A stretch of DNA of 64,000 bases from Paraburkholderia phytofirmans PsJN (GCF_000020125.1 NC_010681.1:4278001-4342000), one strand, 5' to 3'; shown: positions 24,146 through 34,489, counted from the stretch's first letter. Notes: a model not told the origin generated them from the letters alone. Numbers and translations: made by a program.

Positions 24146-25153
24146 ATGGCCCGTTCTGACCAAGTGAAAGCACTACTGCGCGCATATGCTGGTAACAATC
24201 ACGAGCATTTCTACGCGGTTGCTATGCAGATGGCCGCGGACGAGGCTCATCGTGGCCACACAAAGTTGGCGGCAGAACTGCGTGACCTCGTCGATGCCGC
24301 GAAGGCGGGCAGAAAGCCCGGGCTGTCCTCAGTCCAAAGCAAGGGCGTCCAACGCGCTACTCCGCTGGCTCAACCGAAGGGCGAGCTTTCGGAGCTGCTG
24401 ACAGTGCAATATCCGCAAGAGCATCTGCAGCAGATGGTTCTGTCTGAGGCGGTGCGCGGAAAGCTGGACCGTGTACTTCGGGAGCAACGGCATCATGAGC
24501 AGTTGCACAGCCACGGACTCAGCCCTCGTCGAAAGCTGCTTTTTGTTGGGCCGCCCGGTACCGGCAAGACAATGACGGCCGCCGCATTGGCCGGCGAGCT
24601 CCGTCTACCGCTGTTCACAGCGCGGTTCGACAGCCTCATTACCAAATTCATGGGCGAAAGCGCCTCCAAGCTCCGGCTGGTTTTTGAGGCGCTAAAATCA
24701 ACGCGCGGCGTCTACTTTTTCGACGAATTCGATTCGCTGGGCCTTCAGCGCGGTAGCCAGCATGACGTCGCGGAGATGCGCCGCACGTTGAACATGTTCT
24801 TGCAGCTCATCGAACAGGACTCGTCGGATAGCCTTCTGATTGCAGCGACGAACCACGGCAAAGACCTCGACACGGCTCTTTTCCGGCGATTCGACGACGT
24901 CGTCAAATACGAGGCCCCCGACGAGCGCCAGATTGAAATGCTGCTGAGAAACAGCCTTGGTGTCTTCGGAACGCCGGACATCGACTACCCTCATCTCGCG
25001 CATGTCGGCAAGGGTGAATCGCACGCGGACATCGTCAAGGCGTGCCTCGACGCACTAAAAGACGCGATTATGGAAGGCGAGAAAGCGGTAAGTGAAGCGA
25101 GCGTCATCCGCCATCTGGAGGAGCGCGCTCAAGGCCGGAACATACATCCGTAA
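24146..25153 (+). CDS. IetA-like AAA+ ATPase of an IetAS-type defence/toxin-antitoxin pair
   Basis: The 335-residue protein is a classical AAA+ ATPase: Walker A GPPGTGKT at residues 135-142, Walker B YFFDEFDSL at about 190-198, and sensor region LIAATNHGKDLDTALFRRFDD with an arginine finger. The N-terminal 80 residues are helical and may bind the substrate. It precedes a subtilase gene by 80 bases, the layout of ietA-ietS, first reported as a plasmid stability toxin-antitoxin pair on pTiC58 and later as an anti-phage system. The ATPase is thought to restrain or feed the protease. ATG at 24146 is chosen; earlier in-frame starts would lie within the operator. Confidence 0.88.
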   Translation: MARSDQVKALLRAYAGNNHEHFYAVAMQMAADEAHRGHTKLAAELRDLVDAAKAGRKPGLSSVQSKGVQRATPLAQPKGELSELLTVQYPQEHLQQMVLSEAVRGKLDRVLREQRHHEQLHSHGLSPRRKLLFVGPPGTGKTMTAAALAGELRLPLFTARFDSLITKFMGESASKLRLVFEALKSTRGVYFFDEFDSLGLQRGSQHDVAEMRRTLNMFLQLIEQDSSDSLLIAATNHGKDLDTALFRRFDDVVKYEAPDERQIEMLLRNSLGVFGTPDIDYPHLAHVGKGESHADIVKACLDALKDAIMEGEKAVSEASVIRHLEERAQGRNIHP

Positions 25154-25233
25154 AAACAACATCCCGGATGAATTAATCGGGAAATCTTGCGTTAGACTCT
25201 CAGGCGAATAAAACAAATGAAGAACCTGAGAGA

Positions 25234-27771
25234 ATGGCGGACGAACTTAAAAGTCACCTGTCCATTGATGGATTCGTGACATCGCTTGAATTTCGCTCGC
25301 CCTTGTCCGTGCAGCGCGAAAGCGCGCCGCAGCGAGACCGGGGAGCGCACGGCCAACGTCTGTTGGCTCAGCTTGAAGAGATTGCCGGCACCATCGTCGA
25401 GCTCGAGGAGACTCGCGAAGCTTTGGGATTGCCCGAGCGACGCGGGATGTCTATCGCTGTAGAGTTCAGCCCGCGCGGCTCTTTCGACTATGGAAAGGTC
25501 GAATGGAAGTCTGCTGGCATTGAACTGCTGGCCGTCCTCGCTCACACAAACTCAGACGTCGCCGTTTTGCACGTTCCCGATGGCAAGCTCTCCGCCTTCG
25601 TAAAACGTGTCACCGAATATCTCGAGAAAGATAATCTCAACGGCACAGCTCCGCAGAATGCAGCGCTCGTAAATGCGATTGACAACATCCGCCGCGCCGC
25701 CTTTACGGAGTTATGGACGGACGCGGTAGACCCGCCTGCGGACGAAGAAGCGCACTGGTTCCAGATTTGGCTGCGACACACGGGCGGCGCTCTCGCCGAA
25801 GTCGTAGCGGAGTTTCGCGATGAGGCCGCGAAGGTCGGCATCGATGTCGAGCCGGGTTTCGTTCGGTTTCCCGGTCGCGTGGTTGTTGCAGCGCATGCGA
25901 CCCGCGCCGCAATTGAACAGGGCGTGGCCCTGCTCGACCTTATCGCCGAAATCCGATTCGTTCAGGAGAGCGCTGAGTTCTTTCTCAGCGGGTTGACACC
26001 CGCGGAACAGGCGGACTGGGTCAACGACCTTCTGGAACGAACCGCCTTCGCCGCCGACGACGGCGCACCTCATATTTGCATCCTCGATACGGGCGTGAAC
26101 CACGGGCACCCGCTCCTGGCGCCAGCGCTCGGCGAAGCGGACCTTCACACCTACCACCCCGACTGGCAGAAGCAAGACCATGCAGGCCATGGCAGCGAGA
26201 TGGCGGGCATCGCCGTTTATGGCAACCTGGCCATGGCCCTGAACACGGGAGATGAACTTGAAATCCCGCATCGCCTTGAATCAGTAAAGATTCTGCCGCC
26301 CGATGGGGAAACAGCGCCTCATCTCTGGGGCGCCGTCACCGCGGATTCCGTGGCGCGAGTCGAGGTTGATGCACCCGACAGGTCGCGGGTCTTCGCGATG
26401 ATGACGACGTCGGTCGGCCACCTCCTCGGCGCGCCTTCTGAATGGTCAGCGACGGTCGACCAACTGGCGTTCGGCCGCTCCCCGATTGATATCAGCGGGT
26501 CAGCCGAAGAGGAAGAAGAGGACGCGCCTCACATACCGCGACTCTTTGTTCTATCTGCCGGCAATGTCCAGTGGACCGAATGGGGCACGTATCCGGACAG
26601 CAATGCATTGAGCCCTGTCCAGAATCCGGGGCAAGCCTGGAACGCGCTCACGGTAGGTGCTGCGACGTCTCTCACGGACATTAATGCCAGAAAGCATGCA
26701 TCGCTCAAGGCCATTGCCGAGGCGGGTCTGCTCTCTCCGGCCTCCACCACGTCGGTGTTGTGGAGCAACACGCCTTGGCCGTTCAAGCCGGACGTCGTGG
26801 CTGAAGGCGGAAATGGGTCGCTTGACGGCGGCAACCAAGTGACAGTAGGCCCCGAGTCACTTCGACTGCTGACGACTTCCCATACCCCTGCGAAAAATCT
26901 GTTCGCAGACACGGGCGACACCAGTGCTGCGGCCGCGGAGGTTGCGCGGATTTGCGCACACCTTCGTGCACGGTATCCGGACTACTGGCCCGAAACGATT
27001 CGCGCTCTCGTCGCACATGGTGCCGAACATACGGAAGGCATGTATGCAACGCTTCCTCAAGAGCCCAAAAAGCTCGACAAGGAGAGGCTCCTCCGCACCT
27101 TCGGATACGGACTGGTGAGCCCAGTACAGTCCGAGTATTCGACTGCGCACAGACCGACACTCGTGGCTCAGCGGCAGTTCAATCCGTACTATCGCAAGCC
27201 GGGCGGTTCGATTGTGCTGGGCAAGATGCAATTGCACGACCTGCCTTGGCCAGCCGATGAGCTATTGCAGCTGGGCGAGGCTCAGGTTGAACTGCGCATC
27301 ACACTCTCTTACTTTGTCGAGCCGAACCCGAGTTCGCGCGGCTGGCTCAGCAAGTTCCGCTACCAGTCCTATGCACTGCGCTTTGCCGTCAAAGGCGCGA
27401 CCGAAGACGCGAACCAGTTCAGAGCCCGCATCAACAAGCTCGAGCGGCTGGAGATAGACGACAGCGGATTTGGTGACCCCGACCTTGCCCAGTGGAAATA
27501 TGGCGCACAGTTGCGGGCACGCGGGTCCATGCACTCGGACGTCTGGGTCGGGACCGCGGCGAAGCTCGCCACGAAATCGCAAATTGCAGTGTTCCCCGTC
27601 GGCGGCTGGTGGAAAGACTGGAAGGAAGCGCGTCAATGGGATAGCGAAGCTCGCTATGCGCTTGTGGTCTCGCTGAAGGTCGCCGACGGAATCGATACGG
27701 ACATCTACACCCCTATCGCGACCATCATTGCGCCGGAGACCGTCATCGATATCGATATCCAAGCCGCCTAA
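25234..27771 (+). CDS. IetS-like subtilase (S8 family serine protease)
   Basis: The 845-residue protein is a large intracellular S8 peptidase. The catalytic triad is visible as Asp285 in ICILDTGVNHGHP, His319 in DHAGHGSEMAG and Ser564 in GDTSAAAAEVA; Ser sits in GDTSAA rather than the common GTSMA. Residues 1-270 form an N-terminal domain and residues 620-845 a beta-rich C-terminal region. No signal peptide is present, so it acts in the cytoplasm. With the preceding AAA+ ATPase it forms an IetAS-type pair: in the pTiC58 system the protease is the toxic partner. The substrate is unknown. Confidence 0.9.
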   Translation: MADELKSHLSIDGFVTSLEFRSPLSVQRESAPQRDRGAHGQRLLAQLEEIAGTIVELEETREALGLPERRGMSIAVEFSPRGSFDYGKVEWKSAGIELLAVLAHTNSDVAVLHVPDGKLSAFVKRVTEYLEKDNLNGTAPQNAALVNAIDNIRRAAFTELWTDAVDPPADEEAHWFQIWLRHTGGALAEVVAEFRDEAAKVGIDVEPGFVRFPGRVVVAAHATRAAIEQGVALLDLIAEIRFVQESAEFFLSGLTPAEQADWVNDLLERTAFAADDGAPHICILDTGVNHGHPLLAPALGEADLHTYHPDWQKQDHAGHGSEMAGIAVYGNLAMALNTGDELEIPHRLESVKILPPDGETAPHLWGAVTADSVARVEVDAPDRSRVFAMMTTSVGHLLGAPSEWSATVDQLAFGRSPIDISGSAEEEEEDAPHIPRLFVLSAGNVQWTEWGTYPDSNALSPVQNPGQAWNALTVGAATSLTDINARKHASLKAIAEAGLLSPASTTSVLWSNTPWPFKPDVVAEGGNGSLDGGNQVTVGPESLRLLTTSHTPAKNLFADTGDTSAAAAEVARICAHLRARYPDYWPETIRALVAHGAEHTEGMYATLPQEPKKLDKERLLRTFGYGLVSPVQSEYSTAHRPTLVAQRQFNPYYRKPGGSIVLGKMQLHDLPWPADELLQLGEAQVELRITLSYFVEPNPSSRGWLSKFRYQSYALRFAVKGATEDANQFRARINKLERLEIDDSGFGDPDLAQWKYGAQLRARGSMHSDVWVGTAAKLATKSQIAVFPVGGWWKDWKEARQWDSEARYALVVSLKVADGIDTDIYTPIATIIAPETVIDIDIQAA

Positions 27772-28090
27772 GACCTATTCAAACCAAGCCCGATAGCAGT
27801 GAGCTGAAGAAATGCTCCCGCTTAGATTTACGATAACAACTACAACATGCTTTTAACCTATACATCCCAAACCGGGCGATACGAATTTGTGAAAGATGGA
27901 CATTATTCGGACTCCACAGCGAACACCTATACAAACAACACCGCCAAAAACGAGACCGCTACCCAGTTCCGCAGAACAGAAGTGTCGCTACAGATTCCCA
28001 ACCGGATAGCGCCGCCGCGGTGACAATCGCCGCGGGCGTAGAAGTAGTTCAGGCACTGGTTGCGTGCTAATTGTAATATGTACACTTCTA
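27772..28090. other. intergenic region between ietS and the repeat tract
   Basis: About 320 bases of lower-GC sequence without a convincing gene. It should hold the promoter for the large gene at 28221; TAATAT at about 28074-28079 could be a -10 box but no good -35 partner was found. Confidence 0.4.
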
Positions 28091-28185
28091 GTTGCAGTTG
28101 CAGTTGCAGTTGCAGTTGCAGTTGCAGTTGCAGTTGCAGTTGCAGTTGCAGTTGCAGTTGCAGTTGCAGTTGCAGTTGCAGTTGC
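28091..28185 (+). repeat. tandem hexanucleotide tract (GTTGCA)15 plus partial unit
   Basis: Fifteen uninterrupted GTTGCA units (28091-28180) are followed by GTTGC. The tract ends 35 bases before the start of the 1251-aa gene. Perfect tracts of this length usually vary in copy number by slipped-strand mispairing. Six bases do not change a frame, so an effect would come from changed promoter-to-start distance or leader structure. Confidence 0.95.
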
Positions 28186-28220
28186 GACTAATCTTAAACT
28201 AACCTTGAAAGAGTATTGGC

Positions 28221-31200
28221 ATGCGTTGGATTACAGCATTGAACTTGCACCAATGGGCCGATACCATCCAGGCGAGAACGGCCTTTCCTGAACTTGTCGC
28301 CGATTTAATTAGAGCGACTGTGACCAGCATCGCTGACTTCCGGTTTCCCAATGGCGACAAAGGACAGGTCAGAGGGTTCGACGGGGAATTGGATGCACTT
28401 GGCGTTGGGCCTTATGTCCCGGATGAAAAATCGATTTGGGAATTTGGGGTCACCGATGCGTCGAGTTCCAAGGCGACCAGCGACTATGAGAAACGTACTC
28501 TGCAAGTCGATGAAGCGACGCGCAAGCTAACTACATTTGTCTTCTCCTCACCGCGCGTCTGGGACAACCCCAAAGAGAAGCTAAGTGATTGGATTTCTGC
28601 GAAGCGTGACCTGGGGCAATGGAAGGATGTAAGGTACATCGATGGAGCGATGTTTGAAGACTGGCTATTCGCGTGCCCCGCAGTTGCGGCGCGTTGGGCC
28701 AGAAATGTGCTTAAGGTAATGCCGTCAACAGGAGCGCGCAGCACCGAGGAGTTTTGGCATGAGTTCGCAACTCGGTTTGCTCCGACGCTCGCCGAGGATG
28801 TTTTGCTCGCAGGTCGAGAAGAACAAGCCAAGGAGCTCCTTCGAGGTCTCAGTGGAGGCGCAGAAAGACCCGCCTACAGTGCTGACAGTCCCGATGAAGT
28901 CTTGGCATTCGCGATAGCGGCAATCCGGAAAGCCGAACCAGCGACGCGCTTTTTCTTTGAGGCCAGAACCTTAGTAGTCGACACGGAGGATGCAGCACGG
29001 TCGCTCGATGGTCGAACCGACCTTATCTTTCTCCCGCGAGGGCAAGCTCGGGGACTGGCGGGTTTCCTTGCTCGCAGCGCTCCTACCATTATCAGCGCGG
29101 GTGCGGACGAAAAGCGGACTAATCACGTACTCTTGAATCGCCCTTCGAGTTCAGCACTCGGGAGGGCGTTTGTAGCCATGGGCCTAACCGAAGAGGAAGG
29201 CTACGCGATTGCAAGACGCTGTGGTCGAAGTCTCGCCATCCTTGCGCGTCAGAGACCGAGCGGCACCGCCGTAACACCTGAGTGGATGGATAGCGCCGAT
29301 GCGTTGCTGCCGGCACTGTTTGCTGGAGCTTGGGAAGCCGCTCGAAGCGCCGACCAATCTGTCTTGCGCACGCTTGCGTTTGACCGGGAGTATGAGGCGG
29401 TAGAGGCCCCCCTACGCAAGCTTGCCAAGCTCCAAGACCCGCCCGTAGACCGGCTTGGCGATGTCTGGACGATGCGTTCCTCGGTCGACGCATTCGTAAA
29501 TCTTGGCCATCTGATTGGACCCGAGCACCTAAAGCAGTTTGCTGCGGTCGCGAAAACCGTATTTTCTTTCATACCGCCGACGCCGAGCGCGGATGACTTA
29601 TTCGAAGCTCCATCCGAACGACAATTGAGCCATAGTTCGTGGCTCCGCGAAGGCATAATGACGATGCTTTTGCACATGGCTGTTCTGCATGAACAAGCTG
29701 ATTTTTCCATTCCGGGGTCGAATCCCCAGCGGTTTGTGGACGATATAGTTAAGGGGCTACCCGGGCTTTCAAGCGACCACCGACTCATTGCCAGCCTCGA
29801 GCAGAATCTCGCGCTACTCGCGGAGGCCGCTCCAATCCCTTTTCTTGACGCCCTCGAGTGCCTGCTCGAGGGCGACGCATCGGCGATTCGACCGTTATTC
29901 GACGAGCAGAAGGGCTTCATTACCCCACGTACGTATCACACCGGCCTCCTATGGGCGCTGGAAACGCTGGCTTGGGACCCGTGTCTATTGTCACGTGTCG
30001 CGCTGTGCTTAGCGCGCCTAGCTGAAATTGACCCGGGCGGAAGCATATCGAATCGACCCATAAACAGCTTGCGCGAGATATTCCTGACGTGGAAACCTCA
30101 TACGGATGCGCCTCACAAGACGCGGGTCGCAGTTCTCACTCAGATTATCCAGAAAGTTCCGGCCATCGCTTGGCCGCTGCTTACCAAACTTCTGCCTCAA
30201 TTTCACGACACATCGAATCCGACAGCTCGACCGAAGCTCCGAGAGTTTGACGCGGAGCGCGAGGAAAAGCTCACATACCGGTTGGTTTGGGAGACTCAGA
30301 GTGCCGTAGTAATGCTTGCTCTTGCGCATGTTGGGCATGATGTCGACCGTTGGAGCACGCTAATAAGAGCTTTTGGTAACTTTCGGCCCGAAGTTTTCGA
30401 GGAAACCTGTATTCGGTTGAGCCGGGTGTTTGCTGATACATCTGGCAGCCTGCGCGATGACATCTGGGACACGTTGCGAAAAGAAGCTAACCGCCATCAC
30501 GCATTTCCCGATGCTGAATGGGCGTTGGGTGCAGCTCAGCTATCTCGAATTGACGCACTCGTGGAAGAGTACCGGCCAAACGACCCGTCGCTTGAAAATA
30601 CTTGGCTGTTCGACGAATGGCTACCTACAGTTGCGAAATCGTTTGCGACAGAGTCGGACCCTTGGGCCGAAATTGAGTCGGCACGCCTCAATGCTCTGAG
30701 GGAGATTGTGGCGCAAGGCGGCGTCAGCGCGATAGTTACACTTCTTAATCGAGTCAAGCTTCCCCATCAGGTTGTCGGCGCAATACAAGCGTTGCGTCTG
30801 TCACAGGACTTATCTATTGAATTGGTGCGCATGACGCTGGCGTCCAGCGAACAGCTTGACTTCGTTGTAGCCGCTCTGGTCGCGGACGGACTTTCCCGAT
30901 ACGGGGACGAGTTCATAGAGACACTACGGTGCGTCGTTGACGATTTAAAGCTCGACCCGACGCGCGTCGCAAACATGCTCATGGGATTGCCAGAAAACGG
31001 CGATACGTGGGCTCTGGTGGAAACTTTCGGGGAGGATGCGAATACCTCCTACTGGACCCGCAAGCAGCCAGTCGAGGTGAGGGGCGACAAAGAGGTCTTG
31101 CTTCGAGCATTCGATAACTATGAGGCGAAAGGGCGACCGATATCGGCTATGCACGTTGCGTCCCGGCGCTTGCCTGATGTGCCGACGGGGTGGCTAATCC

Positions 31201-31976
31201 GTTTACTCGATTCCGGTACGCGGGAAATCAACGCGTCTGGTAAGAGTGTGGACACGATGACTCAGTACGTCGTGGAGCAGGTGTTCAAAGAGCTTGAGTC
31301 AAGGGACGACGTTGAGCCAATAGATGTAGGCAGGCGCGAGTTTGCGTATCTCCCATGCCTTGACCAGAGAAAAAGGCCACTGGTATTGCATCGGCTGCTG
31401 GCAGAACAGCCCACGCTCTTTATGGAGGCTATCTGCGTTGTGTATAAGCCATCCGACGAAGATGCCGCGCAGCTCACGGAAAGCGAGCAGCGAGTCGCTA
31501 TTGCCTCATACGAGTTACTCAGTGGCATAGGAGTAGTCCCTGGGCAGAACGGTGACGACATCGATGAAGCCGCGCTTTTAAAATGGTGCGAGGAAGTCCG
31601 TCGCCTAGCGGCGGAGGCGAAACGAAGTGATGTTACCGACTCCCGTATCGGACACCTTCTTGCGCACGCACCAGCGAGCAAAATTGATTTTGCTTGGCCA
31701 CATGAGGCGGTACGGTCCGCTATTGAGCTGTTTGCATCAGATGAACTCGAAAACGGCCTGATGATTGAGCGGTACAACATGCGTGGCGTATATACCAAAG
31801 CCGTAGGCGAAGGAGGCACCCAGGAGCGCGCTTTGGCCACGCAATCGCTCGAATGGGCGAAAGCAATGCCCGAGTTTCCTCGGGCAGCGGCGCTGATGAG
31901 ACGCATTGCTGTGGGATGGACACGTGACGCCGAGCGCGAAGATTTGCAGGCGGCCCAGCGACTCTTACGCGATTAA
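28221..31976 (+). CDS. large 1251-aa protein with N-terminal nuclease-like domain, candidate defence protein
   Basis: The N-terminal 170 residues resemble a PD-(D/E)XK/Mrr-like nuclease: QVRGFDGELDALGVGPYV near 49-66 with Asp54, then KSIWEFGVTDASSSKATSDY near 70-89 with Glu74. The usual ExK lysine is replaced in WEFG, so activity is uncertain; a lysine follows at 84. The rest is about 1050 residues of mostly helical sequence with no Walker A motif seen, possibly a degenerate STAND-like or helical-repeat sensor. GAAAGAG precedes the ATG. It stands between IetAS and the SIR2 gene, which supports a defence role, but no named system is assigned. Confidence 0.8.
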   Translation: MRWITALNLHQWADTIQARTAFPELVADLIRATVTSIADFRFPNGDKGQVRGFDGELDALGVGPYVPDEKSIWEFGVTDASSSKATSDYEKRTLQVDEATRKLTTFVFSSPRVWDNPKEKLSDWISAKRDLGQWKDVRYIDGAMFEDWLFACPAVAARWARNVLKVMPSTGARSTEEFWHEFATRFAPTLAEDVLLAGREEQAKELLRGLSGGAERPAYSADSPDEVLAFAIAAIRKAEPATRFFFEARTLVVDTEDAARSLDGRTDLIFLPRGQARGLAGFLARSAPTIISAGADEKRTNHVLLNRPSSSALGRAFVAMGLTEEEGYAIARRCGRSLAILARQRPSGTAVTPEWMDSADALLPALFAGAWEAARSADQSVLRTLAFDREYEAVEAPLRKLAKLQDPPVDRLGDVWTMRSSVDAFVNLGHLIGPEHLKQFAAVAKTVFSFIPPTPSADDLFEAPSERQLSHSSWLREGIMTMLLHMAVLHEQADFSIPGSNPQRFVDDIVKGLPGLSSDHRLIASLEQNLALLAEAAPIPFLDALECLLEGDASAIRPLFDEQKGFITPRTYHTGLLWALETLAWDPCLLSRVALCLARLAEIDPGGSISNRPINSLREIFLTWKPHTDAPHKTRVAVLTQIIQKVPAIAWPLLTKLLPQFHDTSNPTARPKLREFDAEREEKLTYRLVWETQSAVVMLALAHVGHDVDRWSTLIRAFGNFRPEVFEETCIRLSRVFADTSGSLRDDIWDTLRKEANRHHAFPDAEWALGAAQLSRIDALVEEYRPNDPSLENTWLFDEWLPTVAKSFATESDPWAEIESARLNALREIVAQGGVSAIVTLLNRVKLPHQVVGAIQALRLSQDLSIELVRMTLASSEQLDFVVAALVADGLSRYGDEFIETLRCVVDDLKLDPTRVANMLMGLPENGDTWALVETFGEDANTSYWTRKQPVEVRGDKEVLLRAFDNYEAKGRPISAMHVASRRLPDVPTGWLIRLLDSGTREINASGKSVDTMTQYVVEQVFKELESRDDVEPIDVGRREFAYLPCLDQRKRPLVLHRLLAEQPTLFMEAICVVYKPSDEDAAQLTESEQRVAIASYELLSGIGVVPGQNGDDIDEAALLKWCEEVRRLAAEAKRSDVTDSRIGHLLAHAPASKIDFAWPHEAVRSAIELFASDELENGLMIERYNMRGVYTKAVGEGGTQERALATQSLEWAKAMPEFPRAAALMRRIAVGWTRDAEREDLQAAQRLLRD

Positions 31977-31986
31977 GCTTAAATTG

Positions 31987-32664
31987 CTAGGCCTCGTTGC
32001 GCGGTTCTATGAACACTGATGAAAGGTTGTTCTGCCGGACAATTCGAAAACTATCGAATGCTGCCCTTGCTTTGAAAATCTCGACTCGCGTTCCCGTCGG
32101 CTTAACTGCTTCCGCGATGGTCTGGACGCTCGCGTTACACCGGGCGCCTAGAATGACTTCTCTTAGTTTTATATGCGGCTCGAAGTTCAAATAGTACTTT
32201 CCGTCCTCTGGAGCCCTTTGGTCAAGTCGCGCAAACAGACGCCATTCTCGTTCATACGACCAATCTTTAAACTTTGTCGTGAGGATGGCATGCATCTGCT
32301 CTTCAAGTAGTTTCTTTCCGTGACCAATATGCTCGAGCAGTCCAGTTATTCGGTCTTCCTTGTAAGTGACCTCGTACGCGTCTGCTCCATCCAAATCGAA
32401 CCCTATGCAAACTCCCTGATGCTTATTGCCGTAATGGGCCCACATGACTGGACTCTCCCACGAACGCGATGTGCAAAGCATCCCGATGCTTTGTCTCCAA
32501 TGTGAATGCAGCATCTGGTACGCACGGCGGGCGGTCCTTTCCCCTACGGCTGCCCCTAGTAGCTCGAACGGGTCATTCAGCTCGGCAATGGTTGAAAGCT
32601 TGAATCGCTCTTCGCGAAGAATTTTTTCGGCCCATTTGAGCTCGGTCAGGTAGTAGAGTCGCAT
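31987..32664 (-). CDS. DUF2971 family protein
   Basis: The 225-residue protein carries the hallmarks of DUF2971: an N-terminal LYYLTELKWAEKIL, then NDPFELLG, then the core VMWAHYGNKHQGVCIGFDLD and the late DWSYEREWRLFAR. The invariant HYG and EREWR suggest a catalytic or nucleotide-binding site, but the family has no settled function; it is common in defence islands and mobile elements. It lies 90 bases downstream of the SIR2 gene on the same strand and may have been its operon partner. Its stop faces the stop of the 1251-aa gene only 10 bases away. Confidence 0.85.
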   Translation of the reverse strand: MRLYYLTELKWAEKILREERFKLSTIAELNDPFELLGAAVGERTARRAYQMLHSHWRQSIGMLCTSRSWESPVMWAHYGNKHQGVCIGFDLDGADAYEVTYKEDRITGLLEHIGHGKKLLEEQMHAILTTKFKDWSYEREWRLFARLDQRAPEDGKYYLNFEPHIKLREVILGARCNASVQTIAEAVKPTGTRVEIFKARAAFDSFRIVRQNNLSSVFIEPRNEA

Positions 32665-32754
32665 ACTTTTTCGCGCGGTCTCGTGGGTGATTTGTCGACT
32701 GCGACAGTTACGTCGAGGCGGGACGTTTCTGAAGCAACTTACTGCGGGTGCAAG

Positions 32755-34364
32755 TCATTGCATTTGAAAACGATTCGAGAGTTCTATCAACATTGACAAG
32801 TCCATGTCGCCTGACATCCTCGGCTGCTCGGACAATTTCGTTAGCACATCACGCGTGCCATACGGCCAATTGTTCGCATTTTTTGATAGAACAGCGGACA
32901 GGATGTCACACAGCTCTTTCGGATGGGTGAATATAGCTTCATCGACTTCGGCGTTGTGGTAAAGCGCCATAGACTGTGTGCGAAGCCTGACCACCCGCGG
33001 GATGACCAATGGGGCGAGTTCAGCAAGTCGTTTTGGAAGAGCGAGACAAAGCTCCACGAGCCTCTCTGACATTTGCTCTGTGCGAACTGATTTCTGCCTT
33101 GGCCATACCGAATCAAGGAAGTGGAGAACGAGGTCCGCGAATGGAGACGTCTGGTCTTGTGCCCAGTGCTTTAAGTGAATCAGTACCATTGTTCGCAACT
33201 CATCGTGCGCGTGAATGAGAACCTCGCGCAGCTCATTGTCAGTGACTTCCTGCAGTTCCGAATTCCTGCGATTCCGACCCCAACCGGCAAGGACCATTGC
33301 AGCTAGCGCAGTAGCCTCCCCCCGTCGCGAATCCTGCCTAGCCGCTAATCGAAGGAAGTGAGGTTTGAGCAGCGGATATAGTTCGAGCTGCGGAATCTTG
33401 CTCGTCCATAGATAGCCGGCCCAAAATGCACGGTGCTCGGCCGAATCTCCTTCGCGATATGGCAGCAATCGGTCTTTCGTCCAAACTGGACCGACGTGGA
33501 AAAGCCAATTCAATCGGGCAGCCACGAGGACAATCACGTGTATTTGATGCTCTGTGGGCAGTTCCAAAAGGTCTGAAACCTTGTCCAACCATATATCCTG
33601 AATGCCCAGTAAAGACGCAGGGTCTTTGTAGTCAGGATGGCCGAACCAAGTTTGCACCAACTTGCCGGCGACGCTATTCAAAGCCTTGCCCACCCAATCA
33701 TGGTCCTCGGCATAGGTAGTATTTTCGGAGGCGGTCGCAGTCAATGAGCGAAGCATTGCTGCCCACACTAGCTCGAATGCCTGTGGGCAGTGTGCCCATA
33801 GTCGTTCGCTATGAGTTGAAAGCCACTCGGAGACAGAATGTTGTATCTCCGCCAGCTCTTGTGGGCTTAGACGCGCAATGCGCCCCGCGACAACCATCAG
33901 GAATCGGCTGGACACATTCACAGACGAGCTGCCGTCGAGGAATTCGACCCACGCCCAGGCGACGAATTGCTCGTGGCGGGACTCGTGAGTGAGCACGCTA
34001 AGTGCGCGGGCCGGCCGCTTGGCTGATAGCCCCCGAAACGGACGGTACATAACCGTCGAACGTATTCTGAACTGCCGCTTTGTTACTGCAGCGGCGAGCA
34101 CTTGGTCGATAGGTAGCGAATCGAGAGCGACACTATCGTTGTCAACGACTACCGACGTAGCTTCTCCCACAGACGGGTGTCCCACGAAGTCCAAGGCTTC
34201 TTCCGTCCAGCCGGTCGCAATGGCACGTAGAGAGACGACGACCGCTGCGGTATCAAATCTAAACGCGACGCCGTGGTCTGCTAGCCAACGAATGCGGTTT
34301 AGCCGATAGTACGCCGCAATTTCTTCATGGTCAGAACGTTCTTCTGCATAGGGAAAGGGGCCGT
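32755..34364 (-). pseudogene. 3' part of SIR2-domain defence gene, cut off by the IS21 element
   Basis: Coding continues in frame from 34359 to the stop at 32755, giving the last 534 residues of the ancestral protein. It starts PFPYAEERSDHEEIAAYYRL, which joins exactly to the end of the 5' part (LEARLVDG) when the insertion and one GCCGT copy are removed. The segment is helical and has no recognised catalytic motif; in large defence sirtuins this part usually senses the phage trigger. An open frame now runs from inside the IS end (TTG-less, ATG at 34524), so a 589-aa hybrid fragment could be made, but it lacks the SIR2 domain. Confidence 0.88.
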
Positions 34365-34371
34365 TGTGAAC

Positions 34372-34489
34372 TTTCGCCGCTAAGGAGCCAAACCGCTTTC
34401 GGCATAAAGGCGCCAGGGACTTTTCGGCGTTTAGGCGCCACAAGTCTTCCGGCGTATAGGCGCCAGTAGATTTTCGCCGTAAAGGCGCC
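34372..34489 (+). repeat. five 18-bp repeats at an exact 25-bp period in the left IS21 end
   Basis: Copies of TTTCGSCGTAAAGGCGCC-like sequence start at 34372, 34397, 34422, 34447 and 34472. Two inverted matches lie in the right end (36935-36952 and 36959-36976). IS21 elements have multiple terminal repeats bound by the IstA transposase; a left end with five evenly phased copies would put successive sites at about 2.4 helix turns. Confidence 0.88.

Noticed and set aside
28091..28185. Possible CRISPR array or repeat-coded Val-Ala peptide
   Set aside because: The units are six bases with no spacers, so it is not CRISPR. The frame through the tract (alternating Val-Ala) starts without a ribosome site and overlaps the real start at 28221, so a peptide is unlikely.
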